Of a stretch of DNA of 64,000 nt, positions 11,028 to 24,300 are shown piece by piece (positions within the stretch are counted from its first letter, which is position 1; the number at the start of each line of letters is the position of its first letter). The notes beneath the pieces are model-generated. The model was not told the origin of the DNA, searched no databases, and worked only from the letters and a program-made list of their open reading frames with translations. Where the stretch lies: assembly GCA_030762175.1 (NCBI GenBank), contig CM060846.1:306376512-306440511 (forward strand). The letters run 5' to 3'. A program made the position numbers and the translations under genes. The stretch comes from Metallyticus violacea. Lineage: Eukaryota; Arthropoda; Insecta; Mantodea; Metallyticidae.

Positions 11028-12280
11028 AAACAACCATTCTTCTTAAAAAGTTCTATCTATTCGCCGAGGGTCGTGCACATGCTTTTCCTAAGATCCCCGA
11101 TTGGACGTTCCTTAGGCCTTAAATTTAAATTATTCTTCTCCCTTTGGCTCCCTTATGTCGGGCACTCTGGTTTATTTCACTCTCATAACTTGTTTGTTTA
11201 CAGTCTGTTCCATATTACGCTTTGCCTTCAGATTTTACAAAGCTAAACTTTTCCAGAAACCTTAAAGGGGCGACCCTTTTTACACAAAGGCTCTTGCAAC
11301 AAGAAATACAAAAGGAGGCACATGGTCTTTTTTTTTTTTTTTGTCCAGCAGAAAATACAAACACAATCTTAAATTTCTGGCTTATTTCTAAAGTTTCTGT
11401 ACGCAAGTTTTTTCCTTCTCACTACCCATCAAATACACAAATAACATAAATTGTACATATTAATAGTAATACTGTTTATAATATGTGCAATTGATAATAA
11501 AATTTTATAATATTTTAATTGGGGACGGCATCTAATAAATACTGCCTCACTTGCCATACATGGTGGTTTAAAAGTAAAACTCACAATAGTAAATTACATA
11601 CTTCAAGAAACACATGATTGTGTGATTGCATCTGAATATATCGATGCATTTTTTAGAAAAAAGCCAGACTTACGAAGGGAAGGGAAATTATTATTCCCCA
11701 CAAACAAAGCTACAACAGCAAAGCAAGTAAATAAAAATATTTCAAAATGTTCAAGTATTCAAAGTATATTCCTTCAAAATATAACCAATTTTACAGTGAA
11801 ATTTTTCATTGGCCCGCGGGGCGATTTTGTCCTTTCTGAAGAAAAAAAGAGTAGAAAAACGGCAGTTAAAGATATTTTATTTATTTCAGTTTTGTCATAC
11901 TAATGTACTTTACTTCCCTCAAATAAACATTTGCCTATATCAAAATAAAATTCTTTCCAAACAGTAAACTCTTCAATGCCTCGTTTTGTAAAAAGAAAAA
12001 ATTTTAAAAAGAAGAATCTCCAACTTTGGTGATTATGTTTAAATCTATTTGGTTAATCCATGCAAATTAATCATATACTAAAATGGTCATTTTCTACAAG
12101 TATGTGATGCATGAGGAAATTTTGCGAACAAAACTGTATAATAACCTTATTTTTTATTTTCTTGAAATGGGTACAAGGACATTCTTCTGATTTCCATTCT
12201 GTGATTCAGTTAAATTTTTGAATAAAAATTGTTTTAGGTGCTGTTATTGTGTCTGGAAAACAGAAAACTGTTTAAACATT
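11028..12280. other. unassigned sequence
   Basis: No gene is recognised. It holds a run of 18 T at 11327-11344 and open frames up to 93 codons without recognisable similarity. Confidence 0.35.
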
Positions 12281-12287
12281 TATTCAA

Positions 12288-12323
12288 CCGGATATCATTT
12301 ACAAAAGAGTAAGTGATATCCGG
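12288..12323. repeat. 15-bp stem hairpin
   Basis: CCGGATATCATTTAC and GTAAGTGATATCCGG form a 15-bp stem around the loop AAAAGA. The single mismatch is a T-G pair, which would still pair in RNA. It is isolated; its function is unknown. Confidence 0.7.
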
Positions 12324-12599
12324 CTGGTAGCCCTATGTGGTGAAGATCACATACCAGGATTTGAGCTCCAAATTTATTGAATATTTATTCTCTCATATTT
12401 ATTTATGTTAGAAATGTTAAATAGAACTAGCTTAAGTATCTTGTTCTTATTTATTATATTGAATTATTATTAGTGTTTATACCACAGTTTTGCAAAACAA
12501 CCACATTATCCAATATTTTGGTTAAGTTTGGTTTGTGTATCCAATATAGATTCTGTTTTTTTTGTCTTTTTTTTTTCATTCGTTAAGTATAGTTAAACT

Positions 12600-13105
12600 C
12601 GTGGCTAACGATTTGTAATCTCGAGTTAAATCAGATTCATAGTTGGTGTGAAACAATAGCTTGAATCTTGTGTTGCCTGTGTAACTACCACACGTGACGT
12701 AGTTTTGTGTGGCGTGTGAAGGACAAGTTGAGCCTACCTACGGGAGTTTTGGGTTATATGTGGTTGTTAAGCCTAGCTTACGTAGTTTAGTTAGTGTTGT
12801 GTCCGAGTTTGAGTGCAAAGCTTGAAAATGAGTACTAAAGAGTATGAATTGAGCGGTAATTATGGTGCTTGCCTAGGAAGGTAAGTTCGGGGATGTTTTG
12901 TGATGGGTGTCAGTAACGGTTTCATTAGACTTGTGCTAAAAACCAACAGTAATATGGTTGCTACTTCTGACCATTGGTATTGTGAACTTTGTAAATGTAA
13001 AATTCTAGTTGTGAAGCAAGATGAAACTATTCAACTGCAAGAGGAACTGGCACTTGCAAACATGCAGATTGAGAGCTATTACCAATTAAAGTAAATAGTA
13101 AATCA
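12600..13105 (+). mobile_element. LINE 5' UTR and ORF1 start
   Basis: An ATG at 12828 opens MSTKEYELSGNYGACLGR and then a stop. A frame at 12900-13094 continues with DHWYCELCKCKILVV (a C-x2-C pair) and a helical tail (QDETIQLQEELALANMQIES). A short Cys motif followed by a coiled-coil-like helix fits the N-terminus of ORF1 in CR1-type LINEs. It is followed, after an inserted LINE fragment (13106-13825), by esterase-like ORF1 sequence. The upstream GT-rich leader (12600-12827) is taken as the 5' UTR by position only. Confidence 0.45.
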
Positions 13106-13825
13106 CCTGAATTTAAGGTTGTGCCAAAGTACAATCGCAAGGTACAATGCATGCATAAATTTTCATTTAACATATCTCAATTCAAACAACATTAAATTAG
13201 CAATGGAAAGGGAAAATATAGGTGAAATAAATAGTACAAACACTTTCGGAATGATCATTGACACAAACTTAAACTGGAAAGCCCGTGTGGTACACTATAA
13301 AAAAATTAATAAAGGCGTATATGTGATGAGACAATCAGTAAGACAAGGAATAGTAAAACTAAAACACATATTTATTATGCACTTATATACTCGCACATTA
13401 GCTATGGCATTACATTATGGGGGAATATTATTTAAAGAGAAATAAAAGATTTTATATTGTAGAAAAAAGTCATCAGAATAATAGGCAAGATAAATAATAA
13501 ACAAACGTATAGAAGTTTGTTTAAGAATTTAAACATTTTAACTGCTCTCTGCATATTTTTATATGAAAGCATAAAAACTACTCTACATAAAAGACACAAA
13601 AAATATCTGTAATATACATTTTTATGATTTGAAAAATAATGACGATTACTCGGAACAACACTAAGGGGAACGTTGACTAACCGCTCTATAGAAAATGTAG
13701 GACAGGAATTATTCAATAAACTGCCAAGTGATATAAAGAACATAAACCAAAGAAAATAATTAATGAAAACCATAAAAAAAAAACATTTAATACACTAACT
13801 TCTGATTTCAATAAAATGGCCATGT
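13106..13825 (+). mobile_element. 5'-truncated LINE fragment (RT C-terminus)
   Basis: Frame at 13119-13445 reads ..TFGMIIDTNLNWKARV and NKGVYVMRQSVRQG. It continues in another frame as ..KKVIRIIGKINNKQTYRSLF and later ELFNKLPSDIKNINQ. This is the conserved C-terminal region of CR1/jockey-type RT proteins. It sits between the N-terminal and esterase parts of another LINE's ORF1, so I read it as an insertion into that element. Confidence 0.65.
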
Positions 13826-14175
13826 TGTAATTGTTGGTGGTGCAGATAATAGCCTTGAGAAAGATAATTATCGGATTGAGCAAGATCTTGGCGAAATCAC
13901 CGCTAAAAGCAGGCACACCAATGTGACATTTCTGGAACTGTTAGATAGGCATGATAGGCCTTAGCTTCATAGGAGGGTGCGGAGTATGAATCTGAGGCTT
14001 GAGCGTGCATTGATGACTCCCACATTTGTATAATAGATGTAAATCCCCTAGGTAGAGAGAACTTTGCTGTACATGGCCTGCACTTGAATTCTAGAGGGAA
14101 AAGGCAGTTTTCGCTCCTTATTGCGGACAGAATCAAGGGTAATATTCTTGTTGTTATTACTAATTCATTGTCCCA
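13826..14175 (+). pseudogene. LINE ORF1 esterase-like (SGNH) domain remnant
   Basis: The + strand reads VVIVGGADNSLEKDNY, then HTNVTFLELLDRHDRP, and later FAVHGLHLNSRGKRQFS. These correspond to the GG.ND, H.NV..L..RHD and HGLHLN..GK blocks of the lipase/esterase-like ORF1 proteins of CR1-type LINEs. In that family the HGLHLN block carries the catalytic His. The region has stops (after HDRP) and is not functional. Confidence 0.6.
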
Positions 14176-14199
14176 TCTTTTTAAGGAAAAAGACACCTG

Positions 14200-15390
14200 A
14201 TCCAGGACAGAAACTCATCAAGTCAAACTTAATAGCAGTTAATGTTAATTCAAATGAAAATCGTATCAATGATAATGATTGCACAGAAAATGAAGTAAAA
14301 TTGAAGAGTATTCAGCAGGTAATAAAAATATTTATATATTTCATCAAAACATTAAAGGACTGGAGAGTAAAACAGATGAATTATTAAACAGCTTAACTTA
14401 TGACAATATAAACGCACATATTACTAGATTATCTGAACATCATTTGAAACAACAGGAATTATGACAATTATTATATGGTTATTGTCTGGGAGGAGGAGCT
14501 TCCAAGTAATAAAGTGAATAACGGAGGAGTTAGCATTTATGTCAGGCTGGATGTACCATATAAAACATTTAAAACATTAGTTATACCAAAATTTAATTCG
14601 GAACAGGATTTTGAATTAAGCACAATCCAATTGGATAGCAAAAACACAAAAATAATTATAATTACAATTTATCATTCACCTTTAGGAAGTCGGTCCTGGT
14701 GGTGTAGTGGTAACCATACTTGCTTTCTAAATCCCTAGGTAGCGGGTTCAAACCCGGCCAGGATCAATGGATTTTTTCGGGCGTAAAAATCCTAAGTATG
14801 GTTTCCTTCAGAAGGGAAGTAAACCCTGGGTCCCGTGTCGTACATTTATGGCACGAAAAAAAACCTCAAGCTTGAAACAAGAGGCCTCTGAGCAAAATTT
14901 GTCGCCGTTTCACTCAATGAATTGAATGGGACGCTGATGTCCTTTGATGTTAAATACCGTCGGTAAATAAACAAATCAAAAAAAACTTTAGGAAACTTTC
15001 AAATTTGAAGACACCTTAAACCTTTTTAAGCCTAAGCATCAATTAATTACATGTGGGGCCATAAATATCCATTACTTCATGCCAAGTGTTAGAATGAATG
15101 GACCGAATTCCCTTCTTACTGCATATAATGTGGTGCACAAAATTAACTTTCCCACCAGGATTAATAAAAACTCTAGCACAGCAATAGATAATACATTTGT
15201 AAGTTCAGACAAACTGTCATCATATTCTGTGTCTCCATTGATCAATGGTCTCTCTGACCATGATGCTCAAGTAATGGTGAAAAAGGATTCCACAATAAAA
15301 CTCAAAGAATGTTACAGATATATAAAATATAGATATAATAATGATACTGACCTCAGTAAAATGGTGCAGACACTTCAACACCAATCGTGA
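14200..15390 (+). pseudogene. CR1/jockey-like LINE ORF2: endonuclease domain (SINE-interrupted)
   Basis: Pieces in order: LNSLTYDNINAHITRLSEHH; then GGVSIYVRLDVPYKTF and IIIITIYHSPLGS. After a SINE (14689-14985) come ITCGAINIHYF, TAYNVVHKINFPTRI, NSSTAIDNTFVS and INGLSDHDAQVMV. This is the apurinic-type endonuclease of CR1/jockey-type LINEs, with the Y.SP.G, C-D-N, TAIDN.F and SDH motifs. The GDIN-equivalent has decayed to GAIN and the SDH is kept. The frame at 15079-15390 (103 codons) is the longest intact part. Confidence 0.75.
14689..14985 (+). repeat. SINE family A in a LINE endonuclease
   Basis: This is a full-length copy: a tRNA-like head (GTCGGTCCTGGTGGTGTAG.., B box GGGTTCAAACCCG), the body, and a tail in A-rich sequence. 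The target-site duplication is CTTTAGGAA (14680-14688 and 14986-14994). It splits the endonuclease remnant of the surrounding LINE. Confidence 0.9.
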
Positions 15391-15950
15391 AATAGTGTCT
15401 GCAGTGCAAATGATGTTGCATTTTGAAGTATATTTTCCACTAAAAATTTAAAAAACTTATATTATTAGCAGGGAACGGTTAACCTAAGGAATTAAAAAAT
15501 CTTGTCAACATAAAAGATAATGAGCAAAACCACAGTAAAGACCCTAAATTAAAAATAAATTTTAAAAAGTGTTGTAAGATACTTAGGAAAGTCATAAAAG
15601 CAGCAAATGGCTTCCATTACCAAACACTTATCAGTCAGCCAAAAATCAAAATAAAAACTACTTAGAATATAAAACAAGAAACAGGCAACATTTTGCAACA
15701 AGATGATGCAATAATCATAAGCACTAACAATCAAGAGATACAACACAATGCAGATGTAGCAAATGTGCTTACTGATTACTTTCTTAATGTAACAATTTTT
15801 TTTAAATTTATATTCTGTTGATAAAAGAGATGCATTAAAATTTTTACAATCATCAATTCCCACTCAAAATAATGAATTCAAACTAGGCACCAATACCCCA
15901 CTAAAAATTAATAATATCATTATAAATCTAAAATAAGAAAACTCTTTTAG
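15391..15950 (+). mobile_element. LINE ORF2, decayed linker between endonuclease and RT
   Basis: Only short broken pieces can be read between the SDH end of the endonuclease and the start of the RT. Position implies it belongs to the same LINE. Confidence 0.5.
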
Positions 15951-16895
15951 CTATCATGAGATCAACAGCAAAGTCACAAATGCTTATGCAAAGGAAATTA
16001 ATACTCCCCTTAGTTACTTGTGTAATGAATCTTTTACATTGTGTGTATTTCCTGAGAGTCTAAAATATTCAATAGCGAAGCCTGAGTTCAAAAGGGGAGA
16101 AATGATAAATTTCACTAATTATTGACCTATAACTCTTTCACCTGCTTTTTCTGAGGTATTTGAGAAAATAATGTACAATAGGCTCTACAATTACCTTGAA
16201 AGTAGCAATATTCTAGTTAATAATCAGTTTGGCTTTAAAAAGAATTTCGACGGAAAATGCAATCTATAAACTCACAAATGCAATTTTAACTGCATTTAAT
16301 GAAAAGCACATTTAGGAGAAATATTTTGTGACTTATCAAAGGCTTTTCAATGTGTCAATCATGAAGTTCTGATAGATGAATTAAACCTTTCTATGGAATA
16401 AAAAATAAAAAGTGGTTGATATCCCACCTTTATAAAAGCAAACAAAAAGTAGTAATAAATTGTACTTTTAAATAAAAACAGTGCATCAGAGTGGGGAATA
16501 ATTAACCATAGAGTGCCTCAAGGGTTTGCTCTGGGCCCTCTTCTTTTTCTGAAGTATATAAATGGTCTCTCCTTATCTATCCAAGATATAGGAAATGCTG
16601 TTCTATTTGCAGAGGACACAAGCATATTGATAAATAATAATAATAAGCTTAATAATTCTGCCATTAAACTGAATCTAGCTCAGAGTTTAATAGCAAACAA
16701 ATTGTCTCTAAATCTAGATAAAACAAATGTTATGAAAGTCATCACTCACAGGTCTTCAGATCCGCAATTACAAATAGGATATTATAACAATGTACTTCTG
16801 CAAACAAAATATATTAAATTCCTTGGTTTAATAATTGATATGTATCTGAATTGGAAAGACCACATTGATCTTATAATACCTAAACATAGCAGTGC
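15951..16895 (+). pseudogene. CR1/jockey-like LINE ORF2: reverse transcriptase
   Basis: RT motifs appear in order: PLSYLCNESFTLCVFPESLK; IMYNRLYNYLESSNILVNNQ with QFGFKK; CDLSKAFQCVNHEVL (motif A with the first Asp decayed); PQGFALGPLLFLKYINGLS (motif B, PQGS to PQGF); and AVLFAEDTSIL (motif C, FADD changed to FAED). KTKYIKFLGLIID..LNWKDHI follows. The frame at 16513-16929 is open for 138 codons, but there are stops upstream. With the catalytic Asp pair changed it would be inactive. Confidence 0.8.
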
Positions 16896-17183
16896 TGGTG
16901 GTGTAGTGGTTACTATACTTGCCTCCTAAACCCAAGATCGCGGGTTTGAACCCGGCCAGGACCGATGAATGTTTTCAGGCGTGAAAATCCTAAGTATTGC
17001 TTTCTTCGGAAGGGAAGTAAAGCCGTGGGTCCCGTGTCATACATTTATTGCACTGAAAACAACCTCAATCCTGAAAGAAGAGGCCTCTGAGCAAAATTTG
17101 TCGACCGTTTCACGCCCTGGGTTGAATGTGACGATGATGATCTGAGATGTTAAAGAGCGTCCATAAATAAATCAATAAAAAAA
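16896..17183 (+). repeat. SINE family A in the RT of a LINE
   Basis: This nearly full-length copy lacks the first bases of the head. The duplication AGCAGTGC flanks it (16888-16895 and 17184-17191). The B box is GGGTTTGAACCCG. It is the second SINE A copy inserted into the same LINE. Confidence 0.9.
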
Positions 17184-17950
17184 AGCAGTGCATGCTATGC
17201 AATACATGCATTAGTAATGTTGGAGTCGATTAAGACTTTAAAACTATGTTTATTGTGCCTATTTCACCTCATTAATGTAGTACAGTATAATATTTTCGTG
17301 AAATTCAGTTGAAAGTGACCATGTCTTCCTGTTATAGAAAAAACGAGTAATCGCTGGTACTCATAATAGATATTCATGCAGAAATCTCTTTAGGAAATTT
17401 GAAATTTTAACTCTTCCTTGTGAATATATTTTATCCTCATGAACTTTTATATAATAAATAAACAAATTTTTCTTCAAAATTAAATATACAGGATAGGAAT
17501 ACTAGGCAAAAAGCAAATCTACATCGCACAACTTCAATACTTACATGCCATCAAAAAGGTGTTTATTATGAACGCATTTTAGTACAAATGCTCTTCACTC
17601 TAGTCTAAAAGCCTTAATAAATAATGATAATCCCTTTAAATCTGCTCTTAGAAAATACCTGTGCATAAAGGCCTATTATTCTGTATAATGGAATATGAGT
17701 GACAATATTATACTGCACAATATATCACTGAATATAGTAAACTTTGTATAATTAAGTGACTTGTCTCTTTTAGTTGTTTGATTGAGTGGTTCTAGGTGTT
17801 CTTTTTCATTTTCATCGTAATTATTTATGTATATGTAGCCAATTTTTTTGTAAATGTGGATTGAAAGCTACTGTGGTAATTGTATATGACAAGTTCTGTA
17901 TTCGTAGGTCTCTGTGACTGCCCTGAATGCTCCAGGAACTAAACTAAATA
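17184..17950 (+). mobile_element. LINE ORF2 C-terminus and 3' region
   Basis: After the SINE the reading resumes with CYAIHALVMLESIKTLKLCL, as in the post-RT region of CR1/jockey LINEs (..YAIR.L....S..TLR..YFAYF..). It then decays into scattered motifs. The end near 17950 is inferred from loss of similarity; no tail repeat was identified. Confidence 0.5.
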
Positions 17951-18259
17951 TTAGCAACAGTTTTGATTGCTGCTGATACAAATTGCGCATTCCTGCGCAT
18001 TTAACATGTTATTAATTATTATAAATACAAAAAATTTCTAAAATAATAAATCATTAAGCAATAAACTTCATCTCCTAGCGTATAGGGGATTTTTACTCTT
18101 AGTTTGATTGCATGGCTTTCTGAGATTTGCAGAATGTTACGTTGGTTATTCTATTCTCTGTGAGCTCTCCTCCCCCACACCCATGCTGTTTTATTGTGGG
18201 AAATTTAATTCGATCTGTGATATTTGGAATCCGGTGTGCTTTGAATATCAGGAGTGAAA
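17951..18259 (+). promoter_or_regulatory. upstream region and 5' UTR of TIMM29
   Basis: There is no coding sequence here. By position it holds the promoter and 5' UTR of TIMM29. An in-frame TGA lies six codons before the ATG (TGA ATA TCA GGA GTG AAA ATG), which fixes the start. No TATA box is obvious at a sensible distance. The region directly follows the LINE 3' end. Confidence 0.4.
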
Positions 18260-18365
18260 ATGAACAGAAAGGTGTTAAATGTAATCTCTGATAATGTGCC
18301 CAAATTGTGGCACACGGAGACTAAGATATCAGGGGAAAAAAAAGAAAGGCTAATAAGCAAATGGG
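18260..18365 (+). CDS. TIMM29: TIMM29 exon 1 (coding part)
   Basis: ATG at 18260 opens 35 codons (MNRKVLNVISDNVPKLWHTE ..RLISKW) plus one base, closing at G|GTAAGTAC. The joined codon with exon 2 gives Ala. The junction SKW-A-LYWKNVLIDY aligns with the GSWARALLRDY region of human Tim29, which supports the join. Confidence 0.88.
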
Positions 18366-21300
18366 GTAAGTACCCTTAAAATAACTTAATGTTGAGGTTA
18401 GGTTTTCGAAGAAATATTGTGCCCGATTGATACTAGGTGTGGATGTTCTACTTTGGATCCCCTGAGGAGCGAAACTGAATGGTAATTATAAAGCACTTAA
18501 CTTAAGAATAGATTATCCTTTACCATTTATTAAAGTATGTCATGCAACTTTATAACCTTTATATGTAAATATAAAACAGCATATTAAACAGCAGCAACTT
18601 GCTGCAATAACATAATACATTAATTAATTATGCTGTACTGAAATTAGGATATTTGTCCCAATTACAGAAAGCGCGAGTATTTAAAAATTCCTTTAATGTT
18701 CCTTGAAACGTTTGCACTTCTGTAAAATAAAGCCCACCACCATATAAATAATGGTAATTTGGTGAAATAACATAATAAATTCATAATGCTATACCGAAAT
18801 TAAAATATTCGTTCATATTATAGAAGACGTGAGTATAAAAAAATTCTTATAATTTCTTTATGAAAAGTTTGCACTTCTGTGAATTACAGAATTTCAGTGA
18901 AGCTGGGAAAACTGTTGTATACTTGTACCACAGAGTAAATCTGCCCTTTTGGAAAAGTGTTAATAAATTTATCGGTCTGTTCAAGTAAACAGCATGTCTA
19001 GTGTTGTAATTATGTTCAAAAAAGTTCAGTTTAAGGTTTTGTCAGTCACAAAGCTCATGAGAGAATATAAGTATTCTCCAGTTAAGAGTAAGAATATTCT
19101 GCTTCTTAAGTAATGAGTTACATGATTGTTGAATACCAACACAATAGAGGATTCATATTACTCTTTTTTGCAGGATGAAAGCTCTCTTTCTATGAACAAA
19201 ATTACCACAGAAAACTACTTCATATCTCATTATGAAAATAACATAATACATTATCTTAATACATTTGGATTTATAAGATTAAACAAGATTCTCAAAGCAA
19301 AGCACGCAGAGCTGAGCTTTGGAACTGTAGTCTGTATGATATATGTTTATCCCATTTCAGCTCTTTGTCAATTTCTAGCCCCAAGAACTTGGTATGAGAG
19401 ACTTTCCTAATAGTGTAATTACTGTAACTAATAGTAAATACTGATACTGGTTTATTATTAGTTCTAAATAGGGCAAATATTTTTTTCTCAAAATTTAAAG
19501 TATGTTAGCTTCAAACCAAGTGTTTAGCTTTCCAAATGCACTTAAGGCTAAATTTGAAAGTTGTACATATGAATTCCTGAAACAAACACACTGGTATCAA
19601 TTGCAAAAAGACTGCCATGGGTGGCCAAGGTCATTAAGCTTGGACTTGTGAGTGGGAGATCTGTGGTTTGATTCCCACCAGAATCTTCCTCCCTGAAGTT
19701 TTTTCTAGTTTTTTTTCCCCATCATTATAAATGGCAAATGCTGGAGAGGTACCTTAAACTTAGGCCTGGAATGCTTTCTTCCTTGAAAAAATATATATAT
19801 TACCAGTTTATCATGTCATGTATCATCAGTGTCCACCATCTGTGATGCCTCAGTAGTTAAAATGGGCATTAAAACTATTAAAAAAAATCTGCAAAAAGCA
19901 CTGTGTTAGATTTTTTTTTTAACTTGGGCTGCAAGGTAAATCATTGATAAAAAGTAAAAAGAATAAGGCCCAGTATTGAGCCTTGTGGTATTCCAAGTTA
20001 ACAGTGCGAACAGTTGACTCACAATTATGGATGTGAAGGGAAGATCATTGTTATACAGCCTATATTCAAGCAAAATAACAAAGAAGAAATTATTAACTGT
20101 CCATATAACACAGACACCTACTATAGTAAAGCTTTCTGAGTGTCATACTTACTAGAATGAATTACTTTTTGTGTATTCATAATGTTCTAAAAAACACACA
20201 TACAGCATGCTTTTTACAAATATTTTTCTGTTACTACTGCAATATCCCAATTTTTAGTGAAATAATATCCAAATTAAAAAATAATTATAACATAAATGGA
20301 ATATTTCTCGACCTTTCTGGGGCTACTGACTGTTGATCATAACAAACCATTATATAAACATTGAGTTTTTCCATGTCCAATCATTGAGCTTAAGTACCAT
20401 TTGAATGTAACCTCTTTCAATTTCAGTGAAATTTGATCAAAATTTTTTATGCAAGTTATTAAATACAACCAATTGAATAATATATGTAGAAGTTTTTGAG
20501 TTTTAGTGTGGAAAGATATGTTTAAAAAAAAATTCACATACTCTTTAACAAATGACATAATGTGAAAACCGTTGCACATAGTAAAATAATTATGGACTTA
20601 TGTGAAAGTATTTAAAAGAGACTTTCATTTCCATATAAGAACAAAATGTAATATCCATAAATGTTCCATCAATAATTTTGTAATAATATGAAAACATGTT
20701 CACCATTAATTTTCAAAAATATTAAATTTTAAAATTCTGGGAAAGGTATATGTGAATGGTCTATGTCTGCTCAAAATATCCTGTAAATTTGATAGTGAAA
20801 CTTACAATATATTTGCAGTTATTGTAAAAAATAAAATTCAAGGATAAGAGAGTCTACTTATTAAGCTACATGATTCTTTATAATTATGGCACATTCTGTA
20901 GATTTGGCTATGCATATTCTCCCAGTAGTTGTTTACAGATCAACATGCATTAACACCGAATGCCTAGGAATATATTTGATATCAGATAATGAAGTATAAG
21001 CATAATGCAGTGAAGGTTTCCTGGGGTGTAGAAATATAATTTTTGCTTGATCTGTTTCATCAGGTAACACACATTCAATCCACCAATTGCCCTTGTTGCT
21101 GCAGGCCAAAAATCCTAATAGGCTGTCATAATCAACATCATTAAGAACAATGTCTTTCTCCTGAAAACTGTTAGCATGTGAATAAATTTTAGTTTCAATC
21201 ATTTTGTGTTTACAGGAATGAAAACATGACAGCATTACTGAATCTCTTTGCAGAAGTTCTTCACTGTTTTGGGAAGTATTATAGTATTTAAAGACACATT

Positions 21301-24300
21301 CTCTCCATAGCAGATTATACAGTTGAAGGGAAGTTAAAATTTGATTACTGTATAGTCCCTGGAAACTGCTATAAACTGCTATGGGTGGCAGAAGTCGTTA
21401 AGGCACAGACTCATGAGTGGGAGATCTGGGGTTCGATTCCCATCAGACCCTCCTTCCTGACTAAGGTTTTTTTCCAGGTTTTCCTCACTCCTCATAATTG
21501 GCAAATGTCGGGAGGTACCCTAAACTTAGGCCGGAATTTTTCCTTCCTTTAAAGAAAAAATATTTTCCAATTTATCATTTCCTCTCATGTATTATTAGTG
21601 CCCACAGCCTGTGGTGCATCAGTAGTAAAAACAGGTGTAAAACAGTGTTAAAAAAATCCTGTTATATATTTTACTGTTCCGTGGCCAGTTACCTTTACAG
21701 GTAGCATAAAAATGCCATCAAGTATGAGCTCCAAAAATCTTGCTCAAACAGCAAAGAATTATGATCATCTAACAGGGTGTATGGGGAGGAAGAATCTATA
21801 ATACTTGTAAGAAGTCAGCTACATCTTCAAATTCCATATGAGACCACCGAAAGTAAACCCAATTTTTTTCAGTATAAGGCAGATAGTATAACCACATCAT
21901 CTTTGCATCTAAACGTGTATGAAATTTTTCTTTTCAGGCTAAGCAAAAATGCTAGAAAAGCAACTGGAATCTAAATCCTGGTGCACTTTGGTGAACAAGA
22001 CACATTAATGCTTGGATGATATAAGTTTCTTTATTGCAATTAAGTGCTCCATAATATCAAACATGAAGGAAATTATATATACACTGACATTATAAAACTT
22101 AACTGATAAAACCTTTCCATAGAACATATTATTTATATTAATCTGTTTAATGCACTCATTATGCTTGTCCCTTTTACAGCTAATTGTATTTATTATGTGG
22201 TAGCAAGTTCAGAAACTTTTATCTAATCTGTGGGCTGTAAATATTCCATATGGCCATTATCACTTCTTATAATAACTACTAAAAGTCTTTCATTTTGCTA
22301 GCATTTTATTCTTCCTAATTATGATGAAAAGAATCATTAATGGTATAAATGAGTTTGTGGTTCATCAATACCCACAGATACCTAATCTGCCTCTTTAGTT
22401 TAAGAAAAAACACTTCCAAATGAGAATCAAAAATGGCCATCAACTGATGAGAAGAGACTTAGAGCTTCTTGCCTGGACCATTGTGGTGGGTTAACAAGTT
22501 ATATTGTTGCTACCAAAAGGTCATAATTGTTGCATCTCCTTATTTCTGAGCATTTTGCTCACAATTATCTTAGAATAACATTTTTTTTTTTTTTTTTTCC
22601 ATTTTAGCACTTTATTGGAAAAATGTTTTAATAGATTACCAGGAAACAGTTACTGAAACCTTTGAAGAAGCAAGGAAAAAGCCAAAAAAATTTATGGGAT
22701 ACATTGGTGGTAAGTATAACTTTTTTTTTAAACTGAACTAGAGATTTTAGTAAACTAGTATCAAATTCTGTGTAGTACTATTCATATATCTTAATGGTTT
22801 AGGCCTTCGTAGAATAGGCGGAAAATTTCCTGACACAAATTATTATTGGCGACACATTCTCGTTGACTGTTTGTTGTAAGATGGTGCAGTAAATCTTGCA
22901 TTTTATGAGTATATGTCCATAAATTTCCGGCCTCACCAATAAGCATTATTGCCATCACAAAATGCTTATCTGGTTTCATACATTATTTTTTAAATAAATA
23001 ATTGTAGCTGTAACTTCCGTTCTACTGTGTTCAGTTGTTCAGATATAGTTTGCTAAAGAAGCTATGTGTAGAAGATTGTGACATAATCAAAATGGAGTAT
23101 CCAGCTGTTATTAAGTTCTTCAGAAAAGAAGGAAGAAGGACTTACTCCAAATGAAATTAAACAGTGATTGGATGAAGTAAATACAAAGAAAGGTATTAGT
23201 GGGTTTGTATATCAATAATTTTGCAAATAAAGGCAATGATGAAAATGGGCTGTACAAATGAAGTTACTGCAAACTCACAATTATTCACTCTCTCATGAGG
23301 TGATAATAAACAGTGCAATTGAATGGCCTGAAACCATCTAACATAGTTTTATCTGCATCTTGCACAAAGAGATAACTATATCTTTAGCAGAAGTGCAAAA
23401 TCTCTTTAGGTAGTGTTAGTGTTGAATGGTTACAAAATACTTAAAAATAGTTTACTCACTGTTGCAGTCACTTTCATTGTCCTCTGACTCTCTTTGGAAT
23501 CTGATTAATTAAGGCTGACAATGACAGGTTCAATCATGCTATCTCTTAACTCTCCCTGGGAATATTCATTTGCAGCCTTTCTGAATATCTTGCATAGTTT
23601 CACCATATTGTCAGTTTATTTGTTCAGCAAGTCTTTATATGTCAGTCATTTTGAAAGTTTTATTACTTATTGGCAGCATGATGTTGATCAGACAAGTGTA
23701 ATGAAATTACGACAGTGAAAAAGATGGAAGTCTTACTACCTGGTACCATGCTTCTGGTTCCTGACAATGTCAATTTTGTGCGTTTTGTATCCTGACTTGT
23801 TTATTTTTACCAGTTGCAACAGTTCTGCCCAATTCTGCATTACAGAATGTGGAATATTCTTCCGGGACAGCCAAGCAATTATGTCCATCTTCCTTATGTT
23901 TGTGTCAGTTGTTGTGTACTATAATAGAAAGGAGTGAATGCTGGCATTGTCCATAGCAATGAAAAGAGTTGGGGCAATATGCAGCAATAATTGTTCCTCA
24001 AACCATTTTCTGAACAGATCATGTCATTTCAGAATGATAATTTTTAGCAGCCTACTTCATTCTAAAAATTAACTTGCATGCTGGAACAAAACCAGTTTTT
24101 GTGTGGGAATGGAAAGGGGCGGCCCTTTACCAATTGTAACTTTGACAGTACCAGAGAGTCTTCACTTGTCCAGCACAGCTTCTTTGTGTAGTTCTAGTTC
24201 ATCCATGTTCTGTCTAAATAATAGATGTTAGATATACCAGGCTTCCTAATTTCTTGCATGACTCTCAAAATACAACTCAATTAGCTACTTTCCACTGCTT

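Noticed and set aside
14689..14765. tRNA genes at SINE heads (A and B boxes with a near-complete acceptor stem)
   Set aside because: Each head continues directly into the conserved SINE body and is flanked by target duplications, so these are retroposed tRNA-like promoters, not functional tRNA genes.
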